In this document: positions 12,101 through 21,257 of the stretch, piece after piece
How positions within the stretch are numbered: position 1 is the stretch's first letter
Layout: the number at the start of each line of letters is the position of its first letter
From: Tritrichomonas musculus
Taxonomy: Eukaryota; Parabasalia; Tritrichomonadida; Tritrichomonadidae
Assembly: GCA_039105265.1 (NCBI GenBank)
Contig: JAPFFF010000017.1
Span: 1,860,001 to 1,924,000, forward strand
Direction: 5' to 3'
DNA: 64,000 bases
Program-made: the position numbers and the translations under genes
Notes under the pieces: generated by a model
What the model was told of the DNA's origin: nothing
The model's database searches: none
Seen by the model: only the letters and a program-made list of their open reading frames with translations

Positions 12101-13196
12101 TATCGCTTCTCTTGATCAGAATGTAACAATTATTGACTCGAAGCAGAGACCTAGAAGGATTGATTTATTTGGCGATGATGGTAACAAATACACATTTCTT
12201 CTTAAAGCGCATGAAGACACTCGTCTTGATGAGAGAATCATGCAATTTTTCTCCTTCATTAACACGTGCATTCTTGATAAGAGAAAGTCGAATAAATTGA
12301 CTGATAATTTGAGAAACAGACTAGCCATTACCACTTATAAAGTGTCACCCTTAACACCTGAAGTTGGAATGATTGGATTTGTCAGAAATTGTGTAACTTT
12401 ATTTGATTTAGTTAAAAATTATCGAGAGAAAAAATCAATCAAACTCGAAGGTGAATATAATTTAGTCATTCAAAATTGTGAGAAGTATGATGAACTTCCT
12501 CTTTGTACTGAAAAAGTGAAATATTTCCGTTATGGTTATGAGGCATGTGATGGAAATGATTTAAAGATAATTCTCTTTAATAGCTCAGATGATTCAATGA
12601 ATTGGCTCCAAAGAAGAACAACTTATACTGCATCTCTGGCAATGACATCAATGGCAGGTTACGTTTTAGGACTAGGTGACAGGCATCTTTGTAATATCAT
12701 GATAAATAAAAGTACTGGAAAGCTGGTTCACATTGACTTTGGAGATTCGTTCGAAGTTGCTCAATATCGATCTAATTTCCCTGAAAAAGTTCCTTTCAGA
12801 CTAACAAGATTGCTTCAGAATGCTCTTGAAGTGTCTAGAATTGAGGGAACTTTCAGAAAATCTTGCGAAAATTCGTTGTTAATGATGAGAAATAATTCAG
12901 AGCAAATTATTGGACTTTTGTCAGCTTTCATTTATGACCCACTACGCCAATGGACCAAATCAAGCACTCAGGTAAAGGAGGAGGTTGCAACAGGTAAAAT
13001 TAATGCTTTAAATGATACAGCTCAAATCAATGAGGAAGAAAAAGTGATAAATAGAATTTCTGACAAATTGGGTGGAAATGACTTTAATGACAAAATGAAT
13101 TTAAATGTTGAAGAGCAGGTTGAAAGGTTAATTAATGACGCAACTGATGTTAAAAATCTTTGTATGATGTATAAAGGATGGTATCCATGGTGGTAA
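6189..13196 (+). CDS. TOR: TOR kinase (target of rapamycin, PIKK family)
   Basis: This intronless gene encodes 2335 residues; human mTOR has 2549. The N-terminal ~1100 residues look like HEAT repeats and the middle like a FAT domain. An FRB-like segment (about 1800-1930) contains SRLY and a downstream aromatic motif SWNYY. The kinase domain has KAHEDTRLDER, then LGLGDRHLCNIM (near residue 2160) and HIDFGDSFE (near 2180). The FATC tail ends in GWYPWW. HIDFGDxFEVA, PFRLTRLLQNALEV and YDPLRQW are specific enough to favour TOR over ATM, ATR or DNA-PK. TOR controls growth in response to nutrients as part of TORC1 and TORC2. The frame is open upstream to 6060, but that extension is hydrophobic and AT-driven; the ATG at 6189 follows TTTCATG and starts a normal-looking sequence. 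Confidence 0.95.
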   Translation: MSSRKKSSSFSSKFGNPIAKENYFMIQEEEVQKTNIDSLEYYLNEIIKSSNNINSPDFRVAVSSFQKFIFNKYEAERLSHNERNFLNELFKSISINREKRTTFEYTIYTRAIVSVEFGDKMIIANYLSNTINFIKPDNNKLTWENLGVVLEFLKKTLKNGVYLIISNLKSISYDWIQDQNKMISGFYLLCLLLKQFHDFLEPYFSQIQAMIISGLTEGGGPDVVLEAIDIAIDLQKNKNVNFKLHHFCNSLVMFLKISEKKWSIKNILFAIEKILDNFPEYAKDLSFSVNPADLLKDIKNSENVLNGLQIAPFYVRTLKVNTDSNDMINKLIEMYYNLLSHRSPYRIDALISLANIIFISKMNNYNINSDFQNKLYQKLTKYFDIDQVYYTYIALLTMRDASNFDNDAKMIFIITRPINQWIVDGFYNYCKILEAKNIKNAKPDLKQRIDRIFLVYFNNIILNQSSADKIIFALEGILKLNISMSLIPIPLANKYSLLMNHNDYKVRKLTSEFITKYQKEKPTLEILCRILSIIGTEFTNLKDDLFRNLRREPEDPAIIPLLVSLLHDSSTLIQNYSLLYLIDLIHLDGVPEIITDFLRSTGEEMKLTTGILSKRSLRFFETVCIAYREKKNPIFQTILFPFADFLINHILQSEILPHIGLIILSYMIPISTKDTIKRIDLDKLVKHIEQSLVPHSSYRRLESTFDLLLVALKETDLRFTIYDKHFIILNKLHTICQLNKRSVNQKKLLDTISTVGAINPQYVKTQMNSIFDNEEESDVIVNTPMHFLSISKSDKVLEKLNFAATGIAVKTLLEIMDEQILSTLFSSAIEALEKIIKGGSVIDDSLLKDVFNHISSILENDDNPSNVPKMISALQAMVVVLRERIEPLMPSIIEYIYSNWNRFDHSLLIKIIEFIPISCGYDILKPYIFKLASLLVTDLNNCPTQMADDIYSVFESLSIYLPIIGVVIIPPLITWINNHAYNTKVCSPMIKKLCTLLSSKRGGKEYSTQIIRTMIKIVHINKELHDDSLSVIRILADLMGQRFILYLPSLQSVFFISPNDELTRIINAYKSGNICKGPDKGIKVKKEVIQPKKDLNAELYQEMDSTTNFDSFKPPNEASDGTQWQLWWDRFSSFFFDNIPCRAIKTCKEIAKKYSLMKDKLFPLAYCICRTINLQKYQCLDEWLVKTIKSAPSSILRTFLYIYEIYEILDLKILNFNPRVVARKAMEIDSYALAIHIYENIFQSERRVSEDTANSLITLNQHLGFTDAANGILKVTNTQGQSELSEKLGLWEDALKQYVNDPNGVHALGPNYNFVSVCSNMEPKSTLSIMNCLNHLSRFSELNELANSVLNNPNYPNSSDMRLRSLRFAATASWHLFNYSDFEKFAEQFINESKGRKKPSEDSENPDEINENYYIVVMYNILKKNFQAARRIISKIHASSCKKLFPMLGENYELVYEDMSIISSLVEAKEVIQYIELDELAKNPEKTIREDACNSMNRIRQLWKIRFTKLKPISSVLHDHLCIRSIVLPISEQSEGFLTLIDAAIDQKRLELAESVLQYCESKDPKCEKYRSMRCKLIWARGEKKEAISSLSKLELTKETNMMLAQWIFEYGDAQKARNQLEKEISEINNLDKDSLMNYNTDLAFAELEVWANINLVLYRSNPSQINYIVDSLEGFMNALSMAKSNSILTFTLRVLHVLFNHECEELYTKFENILKSGKISLSAWSDVVIQLMSRLASSNLGLRKTIGDLIKTIGLSHPHSVLLSLMVMTYFEGTEKQRISREIINEIRQKHPLVVSSLSRFSLELQKVALSWWEATVSKIDEVSRLYADNITHENVILHSKSGTNIKDQISPQCQMILCEICKALKNLDKMVLAAPSSFYEISYSNEFGHAMETASHWRKVYERTKDITAFQVSWNYYTTVFYAVRPLLSNLSNFTLSDASPYLANFTSEKALIPVPGTYSLTNEMKHVHIASLDQNVTIIDSKQRPRRIDLFGDDGNKYTFLLKAHEDTRLDERIMQFFSFINTCILDKRKSNKLTDNLRNRLAITTYKVSPLTPEVGMIGFVRNCVTLFDLVKNYREKKSIKLEGEYNLVIQNCEKYDELPLCTEKVKYFRYGYEACDGNDLKIILFNSSDDSMNWLQRRTTYTASLAMTSMAGYVLGLGDRHLCNIMINKSTGKLVHIDFGDSFEVAQYRSNFPEKVPFRLTRLLQNALEVSRIEGTFRKSCENSLLMMRNNSEQIIGLLSAFIYDPLRQWTKSSTQVKEEVATGKINALNDTAQINEEEKVINRISDKLGGNDFNDKMNLNVEEQVERLINDATDVKNLCMMYKGWYPWW

Positions 13197-13664
13197 ATCC
13201 ATTGATTCAAAGGAAAAGAATATATAATATTATATTTGTAAATTTTTTTTTATAATTTTATGTTTTATTCTCTCAATTTTTAATCTATTGTTATTAATTT
13301 ATATATTTTGATAATGTAATTTTGTTTGGAAGGTTATATATATATATCTTACAATCTGAAGATTCCATTCATTTTCGGAAATGAATATTTGTGACATAAT
13401 CTTTTGATGATTATTGATTGCATTAAATTAATATGATGTTTTTTTAAGACAAAATACAAGGTATTGAAATTGAAATAAATTTGTTCAATTGACCAAATAA
13501 AAACATAAAAAATTTTTACATACAAACAAATATTATAAAAATAATAGGCAAAGCCCAAATATTAGAAACCGCACTGACTTAGTAAAATTAGAATTTTTCA
13601 ATTCTAATCTTACATCTGAAATCAATTACAAACATTATTATTATTAAAGAAGTATTTTCCTCTA
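13197..13664. other. AT-rich spacer
   Basis: This is the convergent spacer after the TOR gene. It has a short (TA)n run near 13338. I see no gene or structured element. Confidence 0.5.
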
Positions 13665-14210
13665 CTACCATATATCATAAATTATAGCTTTTTGAGGATT
13701 TGGTGGAGGTATATCATTTTCATTCCCTTTGTTGTTTTCCATGTTGGGTGCTGAATACTTCGATGCAAATGTTTGACATTGATTTTGGCATGGCTCCCAA
13801 TGTACCGTCCCTTTCCAATAACGGTCACATTCAGCATTGCATTCGTCGGGTTCAAAGAATATATAATTATTCCGATTATTTTCTTTATTATGGCTCGATA
13901 ACGATAAGCATGATTTTCTGCATTTTGTCCAAACTTTAAAGTCGGTGGCCGAATTAACGTTCTTTGAACAATTTGCAAGGCATTTCGACATACTATCACC
14001 ATTATTATTATTGTTTTTATAAATAATCTTTTCTCGTTCGAAAAATCCGTTAGAACATGTTCCAAGGCAGAGCGATTTCTTTGTTGGTGAGTCAGAAAAT
14101 AGAGATTCGCATTTCCGTTTGCAATGATTTGAATCGAAAGGAATGCCAAACCCTAGGCATGGAAAAATATCGAAAAAGATTAAGAGAGAAATAGCAGCAA
14201 AGATTTTCAT
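13665..14210 (-). CDS. Small secreted protein with three twin CX3C hairpins
   Basis: The protein has 181 residues. It starts with a clear signal peptide (MKIFAAISLLIFFDIFPCLG), so it is probably secreted or lumenal. After the leader it carries three pairs of CX3C motifs: CKRKC with CLGTC, CLANC with CRKSC, and CNAEC with CQNQC. The two members of each pair are separated by 13, 15 and 12 residues. That spacing is what two antiparallel helices held by two disulphides would need, as known from twin CX3C and CX9C helical hairpins, although those known examples are mitochondrial. The tail after the third pair is polar and low in complexity. I recognise no named family and the function is unknown. 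The ATG follows TCAAACA. Confidence 0.7.
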   Translation of the reverse strand: MKIFAAISLLIFFDIFPCLGFGIPFDSNHCKRKCESLFSDSPTKKSLCLGTCSNGFFEREKIIYKNNNNNGDSMSKCLANCSKNVNSATDFKVWTKCRKSCLSLSSHNKENNRNNYIFFEPDECNAECDRYWKGTVHWEPCQNQCQTFASKYSAPNMENNKGNENDIPPPNPQKAIIYDIW

Positions 14211-15207
14211 TGTTTGAGATCAAAATCAGCTGATTTTAAAACAAATTTAATATAACTGCTAATTTTGTTTGAAATTTGATAGCATTTAAATTTCTCGATT
14301 TTAAATGTATGGAATGTTTTTTGAAATATTTTTATCTTTTTATATAGTAAATGTTGATCGGTAATATTGATTATTCATATCATACATATGATGTATTATA
14401 TATATTTAACTTTATAGACCAATTAATTTTTTCTCATCAAAATGGAATATCTGCATGATACCATCATATATGTGCATTTATATTTGCTTAACATATGTTT
14501 TATTGTTTTTGAATGCCAGTTTGTATTTTATATCACTTATTATTTCACTAATTATGAAGATATTATAAATTAAATTTACAACTAAAAAAAATGTGATTTT
14601 TCTGGAGAGATTGGCTTAACCGTTTAATATAATTTTCGGATATGTTATTATATAATAAAATTAATGGTTTTTTATCGAGGCAAAGAAACTTGATATAGCC
14701 ATTAAAAAAAGATAAAAATGTTTGAAAACCAAATCCTCTCAAATAAACGTCTATTTTAATAGACCTATCCACAAATCAAAAATCGTTTGTTGAACGTTTA
14801 TTGAAAATTTGCGGACAACAAACTTTTTGTGAATATCTTAAAATTCTCAAATAATAAAATATTTGTAAAAAAGCTAATTTTTGCATCTATAAAACATTTT
14901 CGAGGACAATATTTTGTAAAAAATAATATTAACTTCAAATGATATGAGCCAACAATTAAAAATAGATACAAATAGCTTATTATCAAATATAAGTATTAAT
15001 AAGAACAAAATCGACTATATCAATAATATACTTTATAATTCAATGTTTGATAAGAATTTTCTATTTTATTTATGTTTTCATAGATGAATTATGTAAAAAT
15101 AATTATGATCATTTCGAATTTAGAAACGAAAATTTTATTTAACCAATATTTTCATTAATCATTTTAAACAATACAATCTAAATCATATGAATTTTGCATA
15201 TACAACT
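14211..15207. other. AT-rich non-coding stretch
   Basis: This is intergenic sequence with a base composition of mostly A and T. Short open frames exist, but none has coding character. No repeat with clear ends was found here. Confidence 0.5.
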
Positions 15208-15461
15208 GATTTAAGGTACAAATCCAGTACGTTATTTTTTGAATAGGAGAACGTTTATTATTTGAATAGTTGCATGTCTCTGAAAAAGTTTAAATTGACT
15301 AGGTTTGTTTTTGACACTTATTTTACAATTTAGATAAACTTTATGACATGTTATATGAAATGGATGAAAATAATCGTTTTTTATTTAACATGTCATCTTA
15401 TTCTTTGAGAATGTCAAAAAAAATTGCGGTTACTAAACGTACTGGATTTGTACCTTAAATC
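15208..15461. mobile_element. Short TIR element (MITE) with TTAA at both ends
   Basis: Perfect 26-bp inverted repeats lie at 15208-15233 and 15436-15461; the left one begins GATTTAAGGTACAAATCCAG. Both copies contain TTAA (15211-15214 and 15454-15457). If TTAA is the duplicated target, the element proper is GGTACAAATCC...GGATTTGTACC, about 240 bp. TTAA target use is the hallmark of piggyBac elements, so a piggyBac-type MITE is possible. The matching bases outside TTAA leave the exact edge open. There is no coding sequence inside. Perfect arms suggest recent insertion. Confidence 0.75.
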
Positions 15462-15562
15462 GTAAAAATCAATTTTTTTTTCATTATTATCCTTTTTCAA
15501 AATATTTACTCTGTTCTTTTATGTACATTCAATTATAAATTTTGATCTTTATTTCAGGGATG

Positions 15563-15710
15563 TTTATCGATAGTGTCCGATAACGGTTAAATACGTTGCC
15601 AATATTATCGATATTATCGGGAGTAGAGTAGAATAACCGATACTATCCGATAATAAATATCATTATCGATAAAAACGGTTTTTATCATGGCCAATAATGA
15701 CCGATATTTG
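15563..15710. repeat. Cluster of CCGATA/TATCG motifs
   Basis: About ten copies of GATA or TATC next to C/G (for example TTTATCGATA at 15563 and its complement TATCGATAAA at 15664, plus several CCGATA) fall in ~150 bp of otherwise CG-poor DNA. It may be a degraded repeat or a binding-site cluster; I see no element ends. Confidence 0.35.
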
Positions 15711-16868
15711 TAACTTTTTTAAGGTAAAGAAAAGATATTTACTAGAAATTATGGCTATTTAATTGTTATATAATTATATAAAAGTTATTTTTTCAAGTAA
15801 TGACATATAAAAAAGCTTGTATGTACAAATGATCAAATTAATAAAAAAGATTTTTTATATTTCATAGGAAATTAACTTTTATTGTAATAAAAGATAAGTA
15901 ATATATTATAATTCCAATAATATTTAAGTATGAAATTTAAAATCAATAAAGATAATTTTATTTTGGCAAAAAAATTAAATTTATCAAAAAGTGAACACGA
16001 TAACTTTTTGTAAATTAATAAAATTCTCTCCATTTCTCTAAATATTTTTAGACTTGATATTCTTTTAATAAAAAAAAACGCAAATTATTTTAGTAGCATT
16101 GCATTAATATTTCATTACATATTAAGATTCGTTAATTTGTAAATATGGAAATAATTTAATACTGAGAAGATATGAGGAAATTATCGTCTTATAACTTTGT
16201 TCTTAATCATAATCTTTTTTTGTTGGCCAATTGGTTCTTTTTTAAAAATTTTGAAAATAATCTTAAAGGTATGGAAACTTCTATCCACTCGACAGATCAT
16301 TTTTCTTTCAATATATAATTTTTAAATGACAGTATTAATGATAAATATAATATAAAAAAGACATATTTTTCGAGAGGAATTTAAGATAAAAATAAATTAT
16401 TTTTTTGAAAAAATTGAATCCTAATCTGGTTATCTTAATTCAAAAAACAAGTTTTTTTTTATTTTTTTAATTATATTATTTTTAAATAGAATTATATAAG
16501 TAATTTATATTTCATGAGGAAGAACTCGAAATTTATCATTTTTTATATTTATATCACAAGTGATATGAATTATTTTAACCTAAAAGGCGAATATTTTTTT
16601 ACCTAAAAGGCGAATTTCAAAATTTTGAAAATTATAAGTTTATACAGGAAATTGTTTTCTAATTTTCTTCATATTGATATCAAAAATTCTATTCCCAATT
16701 CGTTCAAATCACTTTTTCCATTTTTATTGTTGATTATACATCATGGATAAGCAAACCAAGCAAAGATTATTCATTTTTAATATTTTTTCCTAAAACTCAA
16801 GCAAATTCGCCAAATTTACTAAATAAAAGCGATTTACAAAATAACTATCGTACAAATTCCAGCACATA
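15711..16868. other. AT-rich non-coding stretch with a small direct repeat
   Basis: No gene is visible. The 15-bp sequence ACCTAAAAGGCGAAT occurs twice, at 16578-16592 and 16601-16615. The rest is AT-rich with homopolymer runs. Confidence 0.4.
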
Positions 16869-17160
16869 AGTAGTTAGGTTAAGGAGTGCTACGCTCGGAA
16901 CTCGCTCCGCCCGCCCTTAACACCTTTCAGAAGCCCCTCCAACGCCCTCAGGACCCCTTATCAGAGTTCTAAAAATGAAGTTTGTAAACGCTGCACTATA
17001 ATTATAGTGAGTTAATGATATACCTGAGTTAGTTCTTCCCGTATAGCGCTAGTAACCGATATATCGCCCTCTAAAACCCCTATTTTCGAAAAAATAATGA
17101 TTATTCGTATCACTAAATATTTAATGTTACGCTATCGAAATTATTTTTTTATTTCATTGA
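16869..17160. other. GC-richer terminal region of the 16869 element
   Basis: This region contains a C-rich stretch (about 16885-16970) that is unusual for the window. It leads directly to the first small gene of the element and probably holds the element end and promoter. That role is inferred from position. Confidence 0.4.
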
Positions 17161-17161
17161 A

Positions 17162-17407
17162 ATGAGTAGTTTATTAAGTAAATTATCGAAGTCTGAGATA
17201 TTATCTCTACCCGGATTTAATAAATATAAATCCTATACTGTTAAAGATTTGAAGCTTATATTAAAGAAAAATATTAAAGAATTCGGTATTGATTTCAGAG
17301 GTGTACGCGTTAGTGATTACGTTAAGAAATATAAAGAGATAGAGAAGAAACGAAGATATGATGATGATGAATTATTCATAAGACCCCTCGAATGGGCACT
17401 TGCGTAG
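17162..17407 (+). CDS. Small unknown protein of the 16869 element
   Basis: An ATG-started frame of 81 residues that is basic in its first two thirds and acidic near the end. It has the same codon habits as the Rep-like gene downstream. The order of charged residues suggests a helical SAP- or HeH-like fold (SKSEILSLPGF followed by SYTVKDLKLILKK), which in other proteins binds DNA; this is a weak resemblance. A 13-bp sequence GATCATCTRCGCA follows at 17408 and recurs at 17593, just before the next gene. Confidence 0.5.
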   Translation: MSSLLSKLSKSEILSLPGFNKYKSYTVKDLKLILKKNIKEFGIDFRGVRVSDYVKKYKEIEKKRRYDDDELFIRPLEWALA

Positions 17408-17631
17408 GATCATCTGCGCAGTAGGTCTATTATTTTTGGTTTGTATCGTTAAGAGTCGATCATTAATGAACAACATCACCAACGAACTTATCATAAATGT
17501 ATATCACCAACAAATTACATAAACGATCCAGCTATTCTAAACCAATTTTAATTTAACTTTTTTATTCCTTCTACTGCATTAAACTAGCACAAGATCATCT
17601 ACGCATGTAACTTTTTTACTTTAAACGAAAC

Positions 17632-20076
17632 ATGAACAGCGAAGAAGAAGCCAGATTATTCGAACTCGACTTCCACACTCGTAAAGAGATTATTCTAAAC
17701 GATATTAGTCCATATTCGATAACGATTCCGTTAAAGCATGTACAGCGCAAGAACGTTAAACCGGAAACGATGTTGTATAATCTCACAAAAACGATTAACT
17801 GGAACAATATATCCGATATAGATTATACAGAAAGATCTACTAACAACCAAAAGCTTAATCCATTAAGTGATAGATTCTGCGACAACATTATCTTCTATTA
17901 CATGGTTCCAATTTGCGAGCAAAGTCCGATATGTCGGATAGATCCGCATAATAAGAACAAGAACGATTATCTATCGAAGTATCTCGCAGAACACACATCT
18001 AAGATTAAACGAATATTACAATCCCACAATATTAATGTTAACAAACGATATATAAAACCGACGTATAGTAGCAAAGAAGGTGAATACTATAAACAGTACA
18101 TTAAATTCGCATTAATTACTAGCGAAGAAGCTATTAAATCCTTTAACGATGAAGGTATCTACATTAACGATATCGACTTTACACAAGACTTCGCTGGTGT
18201 TATTAACAAAGAAGAGGTGATCCAGTATCTGATAGACAATAACGACTATGTTATGGAAGGTTCCAATAACGATGGAGACTACGTAATTATGGATAACGAC
18301 AAACTAGTTGGTAAGAATTGCTTAACCTTCATCCATAACACAGAACACGGCAGAGTTAGATACAAATTCTATAACAAGTTCGTCCAATCTATCGAGAGTC
18401 CATCCGTTAGAGGTAAGATCGGATCACATATAGCGGATTGGTTATACAATCCAGATGAATAGTTACGGAACAGCATTAACGATAGTTTGGATACAGGTTT
18501 GTTACGATTGGAGATAACGTTCTATATAAACAACAATGCTGTTAGTGAAGAGTATATCCATAACCATCTTAACTATCTCACCGAACTACTTCCACAAGAG
18601 TTAATCTATCACAATCCCATTAACAACCAATGGAAGTCTGTATTAAACAAATTAGAATATAACTTACTCGTCGTCGATTTAGATAACAAAATAGCACTGT
18701 TCTCATACTTCGTTAACGACATTACCGGCAAGGTAAATGGATTCTACTTGTACAACATTACCGATAATTACATAAACAATGTACTTAAACTATTTAGCTT
18801 TAATCTTCCAATACTAGTAGTTACATGTAAGCGAGATGGGGAAGAGTTAATAATAAGAGAACACTGTTACGAGAAGGTTCTCGTACCGAATATTACTAAA
18901 CGATTCGAATTAGATGAGCTCGTAACGTACTTAACTAATGGTAATAAACGATTCGCTCCAATATATAAGTTAGATGAGCTTAATACACCCAACTTAGAAG
19001 ATAATTCGATAACGAAATTTAGAGTAATTAATTCAAAAAATATATCTATCCTAAAGACTGAGAACGTACCAATTAAGTTTATCGACTCCACAGTCTATTT
19101 TATTCTCACCGAAATGAGAAACACTATAGAACAACAATATTTGAAAGAGTTAGAAGATGAGAAGATGTTTATGAAGAAACATGATGATACGATTAAGACT
19201 ATTAAAGCAGATAACAAGAAAGTAGATGCTGTCGTACAAGAGGTTAACGATGAAGGTGTTAAACTACAAGAAGATGTACAAGCAGCTAAGCAGTTACGTA
19301 TGCAACTATGTAATTACTTAGTAACAGAGTTAATGAAACCGAAGACATATTACAAGAGATTGTTAGACATGGAAGATAACGTTAAGATGTACGTGTATGG
19401 ATTTCGGGATATATCTACCAAGTGTCGTACGCGATATTTATTAGCAGTTAGTCCAGATAATAGATTAACAACATCGACTCCATTATTGTTATATCCAACA
19501 GATCGAGAACTTAAAGACTTCATCTATAATCGCGGAGGTATAGATCGATCTTCTTCATTATATGGAGAATGGTATATGATAGATGAGCCCAATAAGATCT
19601 GTGGCAGAGATACTGGATTATGGTGCTTCATTATCGAGAAACATGGCACAGCATATAAGAAATGTAAGAACCTACAACCTGTAATAGATATTATCGAAGT
19701 ATTCGACGATTACCGTGAAGAAGATAAAGGTGATGATGAAGTATATGAGAACTCTACTATCGATGTAGAAGGTAGTATAGAGAATTGGAAAGCATACAAA
19801 GATGAGTTCTTTAAGCACAAATACATTAATAGTAATAAGCTCCGGAAGATCGATGAAATAGTTAAAGAAGGTGATGTAGTCGAGATACTAGACTGTTATG
19901 GATGGAAGTGTACTAACTTACTTAAATGTCGAATTAACGATAATATCGTCGAATGTAAGTCCAATAAGTGGATGGATGATATATTGAAAGATCGAGTGAG
20001 TGTGTTTAAGGTCATTACCAGTATTGAGAAGAGACATCCTGTTGCGAAACGAAAACTAGTATCGTTCGTGTTATAA
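17632..20076 (+). pseudogene. Replication-initiator-like gene (Rep_trans-type pattern), decayed
   Basis: A gene of about 2.4 kb that looks broken in about one place. Its first part carries a pattern seen in rolling-circle replication initiators of the Rep_trans type: an acidic DFTQDFAG segment, then RYKFYNKF, then a RLEITFY strand. The second part has a coiled, lysine- and glutamate-rich helix region followed by a Cys/Trp-containing globular end. The assignment is by motif pattern only; I do not recognise a close relative, and the second half could be a separate domain of unknown role. The codon choice differs from host genes and from the Polinton at 42899. If the reading is right, this element would copy itself by nicking DNA rather than by protein-primed synthesis. 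Confidence 0.45.
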
Positions 20077-20186
20077 ATGTAATGTTTATACCATATATTA
20101 AAGATTATAACGTTATTTTTGGGGATCGGGAATGTGTAATGAAATTCGAATATAAATCTCGACGTAAAGACCAAAAAGACTAAGAC

Positions 20187-20462
20187 ATGAACCCTAAAAA
20201 ATATAGCTCATTTCGAGCAAAAACCAACCGTCTACGTGGGATGCGTCATGCATTCTATATGAGATGATACGTACCCGGGATGATACCACCCCATAAAGAG
20301 AAACAATATGCATTCCACTATGGCTGGGGAAAGAACAAATCTTTCATTACAAGAGGATTACATTTGTCGACAAATGCTTCTGCGTTATCGATATCACAAG
20401 CAATAGCTTACCACAAGGTGTTTAGTTCGCTAGGGCTCTATCACAAATATGATACAAAATAA
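20187..20462 (+). pseudogene. Small basic-protein gene remnant in the 16869 element
   Basis: A frame of about 90 codons that begins MNPKKYSSFRAK and continues with a Tyr/His/Lys-rich sequence. It looks broken about once. Its composition resembles the rest of the element, but coding potential is uncertain. I do not recognise it. Confidence 0.3.
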
Positions 20463-20473
20463 CACAGAAAATC

Positions 20474-20559
20474 GGTACCGCTGAGAATCGAACTTGCACC
20501 TGCAACCGAAGTCCGGAGATGCACTTCATGATCCAACAACTATACCAGTTAGCGCTAAC
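20474..20559 (-). tRNA. tRNA-like stretch with long variable arm, probably degraded
   Basis: Read on the minus strand, this segment has a plausible D-arm (TAAC, loop TGGTATA, GTTG). It also has a variable-arm-like hairpin (CCG, loop, CGG) and a GTTCGATTC T-loop. The 3' acceptor side would be CGGTACC, but the 5' side does not pair with it, and neither the anticodon stem nor the T stem closes well. It resembles a class II tRNA (Ser/Leu/Tyr type) but is not a convincing functional gene. The anticodon cannot be read safely. Confidence 0.3.
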
Positions 20560-20650
20560 ATTTATTAGGTTCGGATTACATATTTAATACATGCATTGTG
20601 AATATAGTATTGTCTTTGTGTAAGAAATGTGTAAGTTTGTTTACATAGAA

Positions 20651-21046
20651 ATGAGTAAGAGTAAGAATACAACACAACCAACTCTCGAAGAATTGTACAC
20701 TACAGACGACTTAGCAGTACTTAAACGAGCTATTACCGAGTTAACAACTAAACAAGACTACAAAACACTTAACACTCTGTTCCGTCGCAATCCGAATGCT
20801 AGTAAGTTCGATACTAGATCCTTAAATGAAGATATACCCCAAAAGAATAAACGATTCACCAAACGTAATGGTAAGCTCTGCAATGTATCACGAACAGTTC
20901 CACAACAGAGTACTACCAAACCAGAAGAGAGTGACACATATACATATAAGTCCAGATACTACGATCCACACACCAAATCGTTTAAGTATATAGATAAACC
21001 TATCGAACCATATGCTAGTGCTTCACGAATTCGTGCTAGGTACTAA
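20651..21046 (+). CDS. Unknown 131-residue protein of the 16869 element
   Basis: The start is placed at the second ATG (MSKSKNTTQPTLEELY), because the eight residues before it look like leader sequence. The N-terminal half has a short helical repeat-like region (DLAVLKRAITELTTKQDYK), and the rest is basic and rich in Lys, Arg and Tyr. It ends in a Tyr/Arg-rich tail. Codon use matches the Rep-like gene upstream, so I treat it as cargo of the same element. No family is recognised. Confidence 0.5.
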   Translation: MSKSKNTTQPTLEELYTTDDLAVLKRAITELTTKQDYKTLNTLFRRNPNASKFDTRSLNEDIPQKNKRFTKRNGKLCNVSRTVPQQSTTKPEESDTYTYKSRYYDPHTKSFKYIDKPIEPYASASRIRARY

Positions 21047-21257
21047 ATCGACACAGAACACAGATAATGCACACACATATTTTTGGATAATAGTCTACAA
21101 CATCGAAACAGGATTCTCCAGTATTGGATTCGCATACGAAACTCGTTAAAAGTGGTTAAAGATGGTATTGGATAATGTTTTCGTAAATGGATTCGTTAAT
21201 ATTAAGATCGTTAATGATATTTACTAGTTTCGATTAATTCATTTACGGGTGAGATAG

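Larger units (their letters stand above)
16869..21235. mobile_element. Decayed Polinton-related or replicon-like element with a Rep-like gene
   Basis: This block stands out from its surroundings: it is less AT-rich, lacks long A/T runs and has its own codon habits. Its left end starts AGTAGTTAGGT, which matches the first bases of the Polinton at 42899 (AGTAGTTAAGT). It contains a small unknown gene, a replication-initiator-like gene, a tRNA-like stretch and two more small frames, all on the plus strand except the tRNA-like part. No capsid gene, integrase or matching right inverted repeat is visible, so it looks like one end of a larger element or a truncated copy. It is broken in about two or three places and is older than the Polinton. 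The right boundary near 21235 is set only by the change in composition. Confidence 0.55.

Noticed and set aside
14563-14986. Two ~65-residue minus-strand frames
   Set aside because: They have AT-rich spacer composition and no coding character.
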